A stretch of DNA of 64,000 bases from Nonomuraea roseoviolacea subsp. carminata (GCF_024172185.1 NZ_JAMZEC010000001.1:9461001-9525000), one strand, 5' to 3'; counted from the first letter of the stretch, positions 21,230-30,490 are shown. The notes: generated from the sequence alone by a model not told the origin. Translations and numbers: made by a program.

Positions 21230-22393
21230 ATGGACGCGCTGGACCTGGCGCGAACGCAGTTCGCGGTGACCGGAAGCCTGCACTTCCTGTTCGTCCTGCT
21301 CACCCTGGGGTTGGCGCCGCTGGTGGCGATCATGCACACCCGCTGGACGCTGTCCGGCGCGCCCGAGCACGAGCGGACGGTCCGGTTCTGGGGGCAGGTC
21401 TACGTCACCAACTACGCGGTGGGCATCGTGACCGGCCTGGTGATGGAGTTCCAGTTCGGGCTGTCGTGGAGCGGACTGTCCCGCTACGCCGGCGACGTCT
21501 TCGGCGCCCCCCTGGCCATGGAGACGCTCGTCGCGTTCTTCCTGGAGTCCACGTTCCTCGGCCTGTGGATCTTCGGCTGGGGCCGGCTGCCGAAGTGGCT
21601 CCACCTGGCCTGCATCTGGGCCGTGACGCTCACCGCGTACGCCAGCGCCTGGTTCATCATGACCGCCAACTCCTTCCTGCAGAACCCCGCGGGCGCCGTC
21701 GAGCGCGGCGGCCGGCTGGAGCTGGTCGACGCCGCGGCCCTGTTCACCAACAAGACCCTCGTGTTCTCCTTCCCGCACGTGCTCAGCGCGGGGCTGTTCA
21801 CGGCCGGCATGGTGCTGGTCGGCGCGAGCGCCTACCGGCTGCGCCGCGGCGGCGAGGACGCCGCGTTCTTCACCCGCTCCATGCGCACGGGCATCGTGAC
21901 GGCCGCCCTCGGCATCACGCTGACCGTCGGCTTCGGCTACGCCCAGTTCGGCGGCATCCAGGAGGGCAAGTTCAAGGGCGACACCGCCGCCACGCCGCTC
22001 GCCCTGATGATGGACGTCGGCAACCTGATGTTCTTCGTCGCGGTGTTCCTCATGCTGCCGCTGGTGCGTTTCCTGCCGCGCTGGCGGTGGACGCACCGGC
22101 TGCTGATGATCCTCACGCCCGTCCCGTTCGTCCTGGCGATCTGCGGCTGGCTGGCCAGGGAGCTGGGGCGCCAGCCGTGGATGGTCTGGAAGAAGCTGAC
22201 CGTCGCCGACGCCATGTCCCCGGGCCTCACCCCGGGCATGATCACGGTGTCGCTGGTCGGCTTCACCGCCGTGCTCGGGCTGCTCGCCCTCACCGACTAC
22301 GCGCTCATCGCCCGGCTGGTCCGCCGGGGCCCGCGCGACCTCGACCTGGGCGCCGCCGCCGAGGAGCGGCCCGCCCCCGCGCTGAGCTACTAG
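21230..22393 (+). CDS. cydA: Cytochrome bd ubiquinol oxidase subunit I
   Basis: Start at ATG 21230, nine bases after AAGGAG; an in-frame ATG at 21212 precedes that ribosome site. The 387-residue membrane protein carries the heme-binding segments: LHFLFVLLTLGLAPLVA with the b595/d-site histidine near the N-terminus, FFLESTFLGLWIFGW with the conserved Glu pair region, and a Met/His region around MDVGNLMFFVAVFLMLP. It is shorter than enteric CydA and lacks most of the long Q-loop, the actinobacterial form. First gene of cydABDC, probably under PadR. Confidence 0.88.
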   Translation: MDALDLARTQFAVTGSLHFLFVLLTLGLAPLVAIMHTRWTLSGAPEHERTVRFWGQVYVTNYAVGIVTGLVMEFQFGLSWSGLSRYAGDVFGAPLAMETLVAFFLESTFLGLWIFGWGRLPKWLHLACIWAVTLTAYASAWFIMTANSFLQNPAGAVERGGRLELVDAAALFTNKTLVFSFPHVLSAGLFTAGMVLVGASAYRLRRGGEDAAFFTRSMRTGIVTAALGITLTVGFGYAQFGGIQEGKFKGDTAATPLALMMDVGNLMFFVAVFLMLPLVRFLPRWRWTHRLLMILTPVPFVLAICGWLARELGRQPWMVWKKLTVADAMSPGLTPGMITVSLVGFTAVLGLLALTDYALIARLVRRGPRDLDLGAAAEERPAPALSY

Positions 22394-22405
22394 GAGCCAC
22401 CCGCC

Positions 22406-23170
22406 ATGGAACTGATCTGGTACGCCGTCTTCACGCTGCTCCTGTCCGGCTACTTCGCGCTGGAGGGCTTCGACCTCGGCGTGGGACTGCTCATGCCGGT
22501 GATCGGCCGGACCCAGGAGACCCGCGACCGCATGGTCGCGGCCATGGCGCCCTTCGTGCTGGCCAACGAGGTGTGGCTGGTCGCGGTCGCCGGCGCGCTC
22601 TTCGGCGTCTACCCGCATCTGGAGGGCGAGGCGCTGTTCGGGCTCTACCCGCTGGTGGTGGCCATGCTGCTGTCGTGGGTCGTCCGTGACGCCGGGCTGT
22701 GGTTCCGGCGCCGGATCGACGGACCGGGCTGGCGGCGGTTCTGGGACGCGATGATCACGGCCGGGTCGCTGGGGCTGTCGTTCGGGTGGGGCGTCACGCT
22801 GTACGCCGCCGCGACCGGCTTCGGCTCCTCGCTGCTGCACCCGCTGGGGCTGCTCCTGGGCGTGGTGGTCACGCTGCTGTTCGCCTGGCACGGCTGGACG
22901 TTCCTCGGCTGGCGCGCGCCCGAGACCGCCGGCATCACCCGCACCGGGCGGGCCCTGGCCCTGTCGGCGCTGGCCGCCGCCCTGCCCGCGCTGGCCGTGC
23001 TCGGAGGCTCCCTGCCGTACCTGCTGGACCACAGCGCCCCGGCGTCCACACTGGGTGTGATGGGTGTCATGGCGCTGCCGTTCGCGCCCGTCATGGTGCT
23101 CGCGCAAGTATGGGTGTGGCGGTTCTTCCGACCCGGGAGGAGCGCCGTCCGGACCCCCTCGTTCTTCTGA
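22406..23170 (+). CDS. cydB: Cytochrome bd oxidase subunit II, short form
   Basis: A 254-residue membrane protein 12 bp after cydA. It opens with the CydB signature YAVFTLLLSGYFALEGFDLG and NEVWLVAVAGALFGVYP. I count about seven hydrophobic helices, whereas classical CydB has eight or nine and about 335-380 residues; the shortened region lies in the second half. It still pairs with CydA in the oxidase that reduces O2 with quinol. The frame shows no disruption, so the short form looks natural. Confidence 0.88.
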   Translation: MELIWYAVFTLLLSGYFALEGFDLGVGLLMPVIGRTQETRDRMVAAMAPFVLANEVWLVAVAGALFGVYPHLEGEALFGLYPLVVAMLLSWVVRDAGLWFRRRIDGPGWRRFWDAMITAGSLGLSFGWGVTLYAAATGFGSSLLHPLGLLLGVVVTLLFAWHGWTFLGWRAPETAGITRTGRALALSALAAALPALAVLGGSLPYLLDHSAPASTLGVMGVMALPFAPVMVLAQVWVWRFFRPGRSAVRTPSFF

Positions 23171-23176
23171 GGACAC

Positions 23177-25141
23177 GTGCATCGAGATCTCCTCCGCCTC
23201 ATGCGGGCCGAGCGGTCGGTACGCCGCCACCTGGCCGTCACCCTCGCGGCCGCGGTCGTCGCCGGCCTGCTCGTGCTGGTGCAGGCCGAGCTGCTGGCCG
23301 GCGTGCTGTCGGGCAGGTTCGCCGCGACGGCGCTGACCGGCCTGGTCGCCGTGGTGGCGCTGCGGGCCCTGCTGGCGTGGACGCAGGGCGCCTTCGCCGG
23401 GCGCACCGCCACCGGCGTGAAGTCCGCCCTGCGCCGCCGGCTGCTGGAACGGCTCCAGGAGCTCGGCCCGGCCCGGCTGAGCGATCACCGCTCGGGCGAG
23501 CTCGTGACGCTCGCCGGCCGCGGCCTCGACCGGCTCGACGCCTACCTGACCGGCTACCTGCCCGCGGTGGCCGTCGCCGGGGTGGTGCCGGTGGCGGTGC
23601 TGGTGCGGCTGTTCGCCGCCGACCTGGCCAGCGCGGTGATCGTGCTGGTCACGCTGCCGCTGATCCCGGTCTTCGGCGCGCTGGTGGGCATGACGACCAA
23701 GGCGGTCACCGAGCGGCAGTTCCACGCGCTGTCCCGGCTCGGCGGGCACTTCCTCGACGTGGTGCGCGGCTTGCCGACGCTGCGCGCGTTCGGCCGGGCC
23801 CGCTACCAGGCGACGGTCATCCGGCAGGTCGCCGACGCCCACCGCGCGGCCACCATGCGGACGCTGCGGGTGGCGTTCCTGTCGTCGCTGGTGCTGGAGC
23901 TGTGCGCGTCGCTGTCGCTGGCGCTGGTGGCGGTGCCGATCGGGCTGCGGCTGCTGGGCGGCACGCTGGACCTGACGACGGCGCTGCTGGTGCTGCTGCT
24001 GGCGCCCGAGGCGTACCTGCCGCTGCGCGCGATGGGCACCCGCTTCCACGCCTCGATGGAGGGGGTCGCGGCGGCCGACGCCGCCTTCGCCGTCCTGGAC
24101 GGGGCCGCCGACCCGGAGCCCGCCACCCCCGCGAAGGCCGCGGCGAGCGCCGGGCCGGGACGCGGGGCGCCGCGGATCGAGCTGGAGAACGTCACCGTGC
24201 GCTACCCCGGCCGGGACGACCCGGCCCTGTTCGGCGTGTCCCTGACCATCGAGCCGGGCGAGCGGGTCGCGCTCGTCGGCGAGAGCGGCGGCGGCAAGAG
24301 CACGCTGCTCCACCTGCTGCTCCGCTTCGTCGAGCCGGCCGAGGGCCGCGTCCTCGTGGACGGCGCCGACCTGCGCGAGCTCGACCCGCGCGCGTGGCGC
24401 GACCGGCTGGCGTTCGTGCCGCAACGGCCCCACCTGTTCGCGACGTCCGTGGCCGGCAACATCCGGCTGGGCGCCCCCGAGGCCACCCCCGACGAGGTAC
24501 GCCGGGCCGCCGCGGCGGCGCGCGCCGACGAGTTCGTGGAACGGCTCCCCGGCGGCTACGACACCCCGGTGGGCGAGCGCGGCGCCAACCTGTCGGCCGG
24601 CCAGCGGCAGCGGGTCGCGCTGGCCCGGGCCTTCTGCCGTCCGCACGCCCCGGTGCTGCTGCTGGACGAGCCGACCGCCCGGCTCGACGGGCGCAGCGAG
24701 GCCGCGGTGGTCGCCGCGACGGCCGAGCTGAGCGAGGGGCGCACGGCCGTCATCGTCGCGCACCGGCCCGCGATGATCGAGCTGGCCGACCGCGTCGTCC
24801 GCCTCCACGAGGGCCGCGTGGTCTCCGACACCGCCGCCCACCGCCGCGTCCCCTCCCCCGCTCCCCCGCCTCCGGACAACCCCTCTTCGGAGCCGCCCTC
24901 CTCGGGCACGCCCGTGGCCACCTCCTCCTCGGGCGCTTCCTCCGCAGGCGTGTCCTTCTCGGACGCCCGCCCCTCCCACTCCCCCTCTTCCGGCACGCCC
25001 TCCTCGGGCGCCCGGTCCCCGGACGGGCCGCCGCCGGAGCCGGGAGCGCCGGGAGACCGGACGGCGGACGACGAGCAGGCCAGGTCCGGCCGCGAGGAAA
25101 CCGTGCGGGCCGGCCGGCAGGACCTCGGAGGTGATCGGTGA
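23177..25141 (+). CDS. cydD: ABC exporter ATPase/permease subunit CydD
   Basis: 654 residues from GTG 23177. A TM domain occupies about 1-320. The nucleotide-binding domain spans about 335-560, with Walker A GESGGGKST, an ABC signature LSAGQRQ (Ala replacing the usual Gly), Walker B VLLLDEP and a switch His in IVAHRP. CydDC exports thiols needed for bd-oxidase assembly. Residues about 560-654 are an unusual Ser/Pro/Gly-rich tail with repeated SSGTP/SSGA segments, absent from standard CydD. The end overlaps cydC by 4 bp. Confidence 0.9.
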   Translation: MHRDLLRLMRAERSVRRHLAVTLAAAVVAGLLVLVQAELLAGVLSGRFAATALTGLVAVVALRALLAWTQGAFAGRTATGVKSALRRRLLERLQELGPARLSDHRSGELVTLAGRGLDRLDAYLTGYLPAVAVAGVVPVAVLVRLFAADLASAVIVLVTLPLIPVFGALVGMTTKAVTERQFHALSRLGGHFLDVVRGLPTLRAFGRARYQATVIRQVADAHRAATMRTLRVAFLSSLVLELCASLSLALVAVPIGLRLLGGTLDLTTALLVLLLAPEAYLPLRAMGTRFHASMEGVAAADAAFAVLDGAADPEPATPAKAAASAGPGRGAPRIELENVTVRYPGRDDPALFGVSLTIEPGERVALVGESGGGKSTLLHLLLRFVEPAEGRVLVDGADLRELDPRAWRDRLAFVPQRPHLFATSVAGNIRLGAPEATPDEVRRAAAAARADEFVERLPGGYDTPVGERGANLSAGQRQRVALARAFCRPHAPVLLLDEPTARLDGRSEAAVVAATAELSEGRTAVIVAHRPAMIELADRVVRLHEGRVVSDTAAHRRVPSPAPPPPDNPSSEPPSSGTPVATSSSGASSAGVSFSDARPSHSPSSGTPSSGARSPDGPPPEPGAPGDRTADDEQARSGREETVRAGRQDLGGDR

Positions 25142-26820
25142 ACCGGCGGATGGGACTCCGGCTGACCTGGGCCGTCCTGGCCGGGGCGGGCGCCGACCTG
25201 GCCGGGCTGGGCCTGATCGCCGCCGCCGCGTGGCTGATCACCCGCGCCGCCGAGCAGCCGCCGCTGGCCGCGCTCAGCGTGGCGATCGTGGCCACGCGAG
25301 CGTTCGCCACCGGCAAGGGCGTCCTGCGTTACGCCGAGCGCCTCACCGGCCACGACGTGGCCCTGCGCGCCCAGGCGGCCACCCGCGAGGAGCTGTACGA
25401 GGCGCTGATCCCGCCGCGCCCGCCCCGGCACGGCGGCGCCGACCTGCTGAGCCGCATGGTGGACGACACCGAGGCGGTCCAGGACCTGCTCGTGCGCGCC
25501 CTGATCCCGGCCGCCGCCGCGGCGCTGACCGGGCTGGCCGCGGTCGTCGTCGGGCTGTTCGTGCTGCCCGTGACGGCGCTGGTGCTGGTCGCCGGGCTCG
25601 CCGTGGCCGGCGTGCTGCTGCCGGCCCTCACCGCCGCCGCGGCGCGCCGCTGGTCGGCCCGGATCGCCCCGGCGCGGGCCGCGCTGGCGGGCTCGGTGGC
25701 CGACCTGGTGCACGGCTCGGCCGACCTGGCCGCGTACGGGGCGGAGGACAGGGCGCTGACGGCGGCGCTGGCCGCGGACGACGACCTGGCGGCCCTCGAA
25801 CGGCGCCAGGCCCGCGTCCAGGCCCTCGCCCTGGCCGGCGGCACCCTCGTGCAGGGCCTGACCGTGGCGGCCATCGTGCTGCTCGCCCAGGGCGCCGAGG
25901 CCGGTCCGGTGGCCACGGCCGTGCTGGCGCTGACGGCGCTGGTGTCGTTCGAGCCGGTGCTGCCGCTCGCGGCGGCGGGCGAGCGCATGGCGGGCATCAC
26001 GGCCGCGCTGCGGCGCCTCAAGGAGGTCCGCACGGCCCCGGCGGCCGTCGCCGAGCCGCGCGACCCCGCGCCCGTGCCCGCCCCGCCGTACACGGTGGAG
26101 GTCGAGGACCTGGTCGTGCGGCACGCGGACGCCGCCCGGCCCGCGCTCGACGGCATGTCGCTGACGCTGACGCCGGGCCGGCGGGTCGCGCTCGTCGGCC
26201 CCAGCGGCGCCGGCAAGAGCAGCCTGCTGTCGGCGCTGATGCGCCTGGTGGAGCCGGAGGCCGGCCGGGTGCTGGTCAACGGCGCCGACCTGCGCGCGTT
26301 CGCCTCCGACGACGCGCGGACGCTCATGACGGGCCTGACCCAGGACCCGTACGTCTTCCAGACCACCCTGCGCGACAACCTGCGCCTGGCCGGCCCCGAG
26401 GCGGGCGAGGAGGAGCTGGCCCGGGCGGTGCGCGAGGCGCGGCTGGAGCAGTGGGTCGAGCGGACCGGCTGGGACGCCCAGCTCGGCGAGGACGGCCGGA
26501 CCGTGTCCGGCGGGCAGCTCCAGCGGCTGGCCCTGGCTCGGGCTCTGCTGCACGACCCGCCGGTGCTGCTGCTGGACGAGCCGGCCGAGGCGCTGGACGA
26601 GGAGACGGCCGACCGGCTCATGGCCGACCTGCTCGACGCGACCCGGGGCCGCACCACGCTGCTCGTCACCCACCGGCTGCGCGGCCTGGAGGACGTGGAC
26701 GAGATCGTCGTGCTGGAGGAGGGCCGGGTGATCCAGCGCGGTACCCACGCCGAGCTGGTCGCCGCGCCCGGCTACTACCGTGACCTGTGGGAGTCGGAGG
26801 TCCTCACCCGCTCCCGCTGA
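25138..26820 (+). CDS. cydC: ABC exporter ATPase/permease subunit CydC
   Basis: 560 residues from GTG 25138, overlapping the cydD stop (GTGA). TM domain about 1-320; ATPase domain about 330-555 with Walker A GPSGAGKSS, signature VSGGQLQR, Walker B VLLLDEP and LLVTHRL switch region. It forms a heterodimer with CydD in the membrane and exports cysteine or glutathione-like thiols for cytochrome bd assembly. The cydA-B-D-C order and tight spacing indicate one operon. Confidence 0.9.
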   Translation: MNRRMGLRLTWAVLAGAGADLAGLGLIAAAAWLITRAAEQPPLAALSVAIVATRAFATGKGVLRYAERLTGHDVALRAQAATREELYEALIPPRPPRHGGADLLSRMVDDTEAVQDLLVRALIPAAAAALTGLAAVVVGLFVLPVTALVLVAGLAVAGVLLPALTAAAARRWSARIAPARAALAGSVADLVHGSADLAAYGAEDRALTAALAADDDLAALERRQARVQALALAGGTLVQGLTVAAIVLLAQGAEAGPVATAVLALTALVSFEPVLPLAAAGERMAGITAALRRLKEVRTAPAAVAEPRDPAPVPAPPYTVEVEDLVVRHADAARPALDGMSLTLTPGRRVALVGPSGAGKSSLLSALMRLVEPEAGRVLVNGADLRAFASDDARTLMTGLTQDPYVFQTTLRDNLRLAGPEAGEEELARAVREARLEQWVERTGWDAQLGEDGRTVSGGQLQRLALARALLHDPPVLLLDEPAEALDEETADRLMADLLDATRGRTTLLVTHRLRGLEDVDEIVVLEEGRVIQRGTHAELVAAPGYYRDLWESEVLTRSR

Positions 26821-26859
26821 CCACGGAACGCACCATCTGACGAGAACCGGGATCCCCGC

Positions 26860-27822
26860 ATGACCCTCCGCTGCGCTGTGCTGGACGACTACCAGGGCGT
26901 CGCCCTGTCCCTCGCCGACTGGAGTCCCCTCGCCGGGAAGGTCGAGGTCCGCGCGCTGCGCGAACACCTCGCGGACCGCGACCAGCTCGTCGCCGCCCTC
27001 GCCGACTGCGAGATCGTGGTGGCCATGCGGGAGCGCACGCCGTTCGACGCGGACCTCCTGCGCCGCCTGCCCCGGCTGCGGCTGCTGGTGACCACGGGCA
27101 TGCGCAACGCCTCGATCGACCTCGCCGCGGCGGCCGCGGCCGGGGTGACGGTCTGCGGCACGGCCAGCGGCTCCACCCCGCCCGTCGAGCTGACCTGGGC
27201 GCTCATCCTGGGCCTGGCGCGGCAGGTGCCGGCCGAGAGCCGGGCGCTGCGCGAGGGCGGGTGGCAGTCCACCGTCGGCCAGGACCTCCACGGCCGCACC
27301 CTCGGCCTGATCGGCCTCGGCAAGATCGGCGGCCGCGTGGCCCGCGTCGCCACCGCCTTCGGCATGGACGTCCTCGCCTGGAGCCGGAACCTCACCCCCG
27401 AGCGGGCCGCCGAGGCCGGGGCCCGGCTGGCCGCCGGCAAGGAGGACCTGCTGCGCCGCAGCGACGTCGTGTCTCTCCACCTCGTCCTGTCCGAGCGCAC
27501 CCGCGGCCTGCTGGGCGAGGCGGAACTGCGCGCGATGCGGCCGCACGCGTATCTCGTCAACACCTCCCGCGCGGGCCTCGTCGATCAGGCGGCGCTGCTG
27601 CGCGCGCTGCGTGAGGGCTGGATCGCGGGGGCCGGGCTCGACGTCTTCGAGACCGAGCCCCTGCCCGCCGGCGACCCCTTGCGCGCCCTGCCCAACGTGC
27701 TGGCCACGCCGCACCTCGGCTACGTCACCGAGGGGAACTACCGGACCTACTACACGGAGGCGGTGGAGGACATCGCCGCCTTCCTGTCCGGCTCTCCCGT
27801 CCGGGAACTGACCGCCCGCTGA
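26860..27822 (+). CDS. D-isomer-specific 2-hydroxyacid dehydrogenase family protein
   Basis: A 320-residue NAD(P)-dependent dehydrogenase. The Rossmann nucleotide motif is LGLIGLGKIGGRVARVA near residue 149. The catalytic arginine is in LVNTSRAGLVDQAAL, the glutamate in GLDVFETEPLP and the histidine in ATPHLGYVTEG. It would interconvert 2-oxo and D-2-hydroxy acids; the exact substrate is unclear. It starts at ATG 26860, 39 bp after cydC, so read-through from the cyd operon is possible, but no functional link is known. Confidence 0.9.
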   Translation: MTLRCAVLDDYQGVALSLADWSPLAGKVEVRALREHLADRDQLVAALADCEIVVAMRERTPFDADLLRRLPRLRLLVTTGMRNASIDLAAAAAAGVTVCGTASGSTPPVELTWALILGLARQVPAESRALREGGWQSTVGQDLHGRTLGLIGLGKIGGRVARVATAFGMDVLAWSRNLTPERAAEAGARLAAGKEDLLRRSDVVSLHLVLSERTRGLLGEAELRAMRPHAYLVNTSRAGLVDQAALLRALREGWIAGAGLDVFETEPLPAGDPLRALPNVLATPHLGYVTEGNYRTYYTEAVEDIAAFLSGSPVRELTAR

Positions 27823-27844
27823 CCCACGTCTCCGGGGAGGGGGG

Positions 27845-27883
27845 TTGAGTTGGCGGCGCCATCTGGTTTACGATTCAAACCAG
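27845..27883 (+). promoter_or_regulatory. Promoter with nested inverted repeats before the HTH/ABC operon
   Basis: TTGAGT (27845-27850) and TACGAT (27869-27874) form a promoter with an 18-bp spacer. Two overlapping dyads cover it: CTGGTTT/AAACCAG (27863-27869 and 27877-27883) and TCAAAC-CA-GTTTGA directly after. The operon encodes its own winged-helix regulator, so autoregulation is likely. Confidence 0.7.
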
Positions 27884-27905
27884 TTTGATGGTGAGAGAGG
27901 TTGAG

Positions 27906-28529
27906 ATGACAGACGACCCTGAGGCCCCGCCCACCCCGGAGGAGACCCTCCGGCTCATCGAGCGGCAGCAGGCGGCCACCGTCCGGCAGCTCAAGGGCGA
28001 GCCGCTGCTTCTCTACCTCCCGTGGGGCGTCGCCTGGCTGATCGGCTTCGGCGCGGTCTTCCTGCACTTCGGGCTGGACGGCCGGGGCCTGGCCCCGATC
28101 TCGCAGATGCAGGCGGTCGGGGTGCTCCAGGGCGCGCAGGTCCTGGCGGGCGCCTTCGCCGGGTTCGGCATCGCGCGGCGCAGCCGGCTGGTGCGCGGCG
28201 ACGCCTCGGCGCGCGGCGCCATGACCGGCTACAGCTGGGCGGCCGGGATGGCCCTCATGATCGTCATCTGCGTCCGGCTCTCCGTCGCCCTGCCGGAGGA
28301 GGAGGCGCAGATCCTCTGGACGGGCGCGTCGCTGCTCGTCGTCGGCCTGATGTACATGATGTCGTCGGCGGCCTGGCTGGAATGGCCGATGTTCTTTCTC
28401 GGCGCCTGGACCATCGCCGTCGACGCGACCGGCGTCATGCTCGGCGCGGGCTGGCAGGCTCTCCTGGTCGCGGTCCTCGTCGGCGGGGGGTTCATCGCGG
28501 CCAGCCTGTGGCTCCGGCGGCGCCCATGA
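27906..28529 (+). CDS. Integral membrane protein of a regulator-ABC operon
   Basis: Start at ATG 27906 behind GAGAGAGG. 207 residues with a soluble N-terminus (LRLIERQQAATVRQLKGEP) and about six hydrophobic helices (around 45-60, 78-98, 115-135, 145-165, 168-182 and 187-200). Membrane proteins of this type are regularly found directly before a small MarR/ArsR-like winged-helix gene in actinomycetes, as here (ATGA overlap). It may modulate or be regulated with the ABC exporter downstream; no enzymatic motif is seen. Confidence 0.78.
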   Translation: MTDDPEAPPTPEETLRLIERQQAATVRQLKGEPLLLYLPWGVAWLIGFGAVFLHFGLDGRGLAPISQMQAVGVLQGAQVLAGAFAGFGIARRSRLVRGDASARGAMTGYSWAAGMALMIVICVRLSVALPEEEAQILWTGASLLVVGLMYMMSSAAWLEWPMFFLGAWTIAVDATGVMLGAGWQALLVAVLVGGGFIAASLWLRRRP

Positions 28530-28852
28530 CCGCCGACGCCACCCCGCCGCCCGAGCTCGACCCCGTCATCCACGCCCAGGCCCGGCTGCGCGTGGTGGCG
28601 GCGCTCAACACCCTCGGCGACCGCGACGAGATGGCGTTCCCGGCGCTGAAGGACCTGCTCGGCATGACCGCGGGCAACCTGTCCGTCCACCTCACCAAGC
28701 TGGAGGACGCCGGGTACGTCCGGATCACCAAGACGCACAAGGGCCGCACCCCCGTCACCTACGTCGGGCTCACGAAGCGCGGGCGGCTGGCCTTCGACGA
28801 GTACACCAGGGCCATCCGCGCCCTCCTCGACCATGCTGGAGGCTCATCATGA
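28526..28852 (+). CDS. Winged-helix transcriptional regulator
   Basis: A 108-residue protein starting at ATG 28526 in ATGA overlap with the previous stop. It has the winged helix of the 'DNA-binding, ABC-associated' MarR/ArsR-like type: ARLRVVAALNTLGDRDEMAF, recognition helix MTAGNLSVHLTKLEDAGYV and wing HKGRTPVTYVGLTKRGR. It probably represses its own operon through the dyads at 27863-27890. It overlaps the ATPase start by 4 bp. Confidence 0.87.
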   Translation: MTADATPPPELDPVIHAQARLRVVAALNTLGDRDEMAFPALKDLLGMTAGNLSVHLTKLEDAGYVRITKTHKGRTPVTYVGLTKRGRLAFDEYTRAIRALLDHAGGSS

Positions 28853-29730
28853 CCGTCCTCGCCCGCGCGGCGGAGGTGTCCCGCAGGTACGGCGACGTGC
28901 TCGCGCTCGACCGGGTGTCCCTCGACATCCGGGCCGGCGAGCTGGTCGGCCTGCTCGGCCCGAACGGGGCCGGCAAGTCCACGCTCATCAACCTGTTCGT
29001 CGGCCTGCGCCGGCCGACGTCCGGCACGGTGGAGCTGCTCGGCGGCTCCCCCCAGGACCCCCTGGTACGGCAGGGCATCGGCGTCACCCCGCAGGAGACC
29101 GGCCTGCCCGAGGCGCTGAAGGTCGGCGAGATCGTCGACTTCGTCTCGGCCCACTACCCGCGTCGCGCGGACAAGGGCGAGCTGCTCGAACGGTTCGGCC
29201 TCCAGGACCTGGCCAGGCGGCAGATCGGCGGCCTGTCGGGCGGGCAGCGGCGGCGGCTGGCCGTGGCGCTGGCCTTCGCCGGCGAGCCCCGCATGGTCTT
29301 CCTCGACGAGCCGACCACCGGCCTGGACGTGGAGGCCCGGCGCGCGTTATGGGACGGCGTCAGGAGCTTCCACGAGCAGGGCGGCACGATCCTGCTGACC
29401 AGCCACTACCTGGAGGAGATCGAGGCGCTGGCGCAGCGGGTCGTCGTCGTAGGCCACGGACGGGTGCTGGCCGACGACACCGTGACCGCCATCCGCGACG
29501 TGGTCGGCACGCGGCGCGTCTCGCTGACCGCGGCCGAGCTGCCCGAGCTGCCCGGCGTCCTCGGCAGCGAGCGCGCGGACGGCCGCGTCCACCTCCTCAC
29601 CGCCGACCCCGACCGGCTGGTGGTGGAGCTGGTGCGCAGCGGCACGCCGTTCTCGGGGCTGGAGATCCGGCCCACCACGCTGGAGGAGGCGTTCCTCGCC
29701 ATCACCTCGAAGGAGACCGCCGATGTCTAG
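28849..29730 (+). CDS. ABC transporter ATP-binding protein (export type)
   Basis: 293 residues from ATG 28849 (ATGA overlap). Walker A GPNGAGKST, Q-loop GVTPQETGLPE, signature LSGGQRRRLAVAL, Walker B MVFLDEPTTGLD and switch His in LLTSHYLEE. The C-terminal extension after about 215 is typical of CcmA/drug-exporter ATPases (DrrA-like). It pairs with the ABC-2 permease encoded next. The substrate is unknown. Confidence 0.92.
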   Translation: MTVLARAAEVSRRYGDVLALDRVSLDIRAGELVGLLGPNGAGKSTLINLFVGLRRPTSGTVELLGGSPQDPLVRQGIGVTPQETGLPEALKVGEIVDFVSAHYPRRADKGELLERFGLQDLARRQIGGLSGGQRRRLAVALAFAGEPRMVFLDEPTTGLDVEARRALWDGVRSFHEQGGTILLTSHYLEEIEALAQRVVVVGHGRVLADDTVTAIRDVVGTRRVSLTAAELPELPGVLGSERADGRVHLLTADPDRLVVELVRSGTPFSGLEIRPTTLEEAFLAITSKETADV

Positions 29731-30463
29731 TCTCGTCCTCGCCCACACCCGCTACCAGCTCCTGGAGCAGATCCGGGTGCCGCTCGGTCTGGTGGCCAGC
29801 GCGTTCTTCCCCGCGGCGTCGATGCTGGCGTTCGTCGTGCCGTTCGCGGGCGACGACCCGGTCGGCGCGACCCGGGCGACCGGGTCGATGATGATGGTCG
29901 GCGCGATGTCGGCGGCGGTGATGGGCCTGAGCATCTCGGTCGCGCAGGACCGCGAGCAGCCGTGGAACCCCTACCTGCGCACGCTGCCCGCCGGGCCGTT
30001 CCCCCGCTTCGCCGGGCGCATCGTGACCACCATGGCGGTCATGCTCGCGGCGGCCGTGCCGGTGCTGGTCATCGCGGCGCTGCTGACGAAGGCCAGCGTC
30101 ACGGCGCCGAGGCTGGCGCTCGGGCTGGCGGCGCTGCTCGCGGGATCGCTGCCGTTCATGCTCATCGGGCTGTTCCTGGGGTTCCTGCTGCCGTCGAAGG
30201 CGGCCATCGGCGTGTCGCAGGTGGTGTTCTTCCCGATCGCGATCGTGGGCGGGCTGTTCATACCGCCACAGGTCATGCCGGGGTTCCTGCAGGCGCTCTC
30301 CCCGTACGTGCCGAGCCGCGGCGCGGCGGAGCTGGTGTGGAGCGCGGCCACCGGCTCGACCCCGAATGCCACCGGGATCGTCATGCTCGTGGTGTGGACG
30401 GTCGCGGCGGCGCTGGCCGCCGGCTGGGCCTACCGGCGCGACGAGGGCCGCCGGTTCTCCTGA
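29723..30463 (+). CDS. ABC-2 type transporter permease
   Basis: A 246-residue protein with six hydrophobic helices and the ABC-2 signature region around VVFFPIAIVGGLFIPPQVMP. It starts at ATG 29723, overlapping the ATPase gene by 8 bp, and completes the four-gene operon. It ends before a strong inverted repeat at 30491, a probable terminator shared with the convergent protease gene. Confidence 0.9.
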   Translation: MSSLVLAHTRYQLLEQIRVPLGLVASAFFPAASMLAFVVPFAGDDPVGATRATGSMMMVGAMSAAVMGLSISVAQDREQPWNPYLRTLPAGPFPRFAGRIVTTMAVMLAAAVPVLVIAALLTKASVTAPRLALGLAALLAGSLPFMLIGLFLGFLLPSKAAIGVSQVVFFPIAIVGGLFIPPQVMPGFLQALSPYVPSRGAAELVWSAATGSTPNATGIVMLVVWTVAAALAAGWAYRRDEGRRFS

Positions 30464-30490
30464 CGGCCCCCGCGCCGGAAACCTGAACGG

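Noticed and set aside
20807..24979. A 1390-residue minus-strand open frame
   Set aside because: Only its last 110 residues are a real gene (PadR); the rest is Arg/Gly/His-rich antisense of cydA-cydD.
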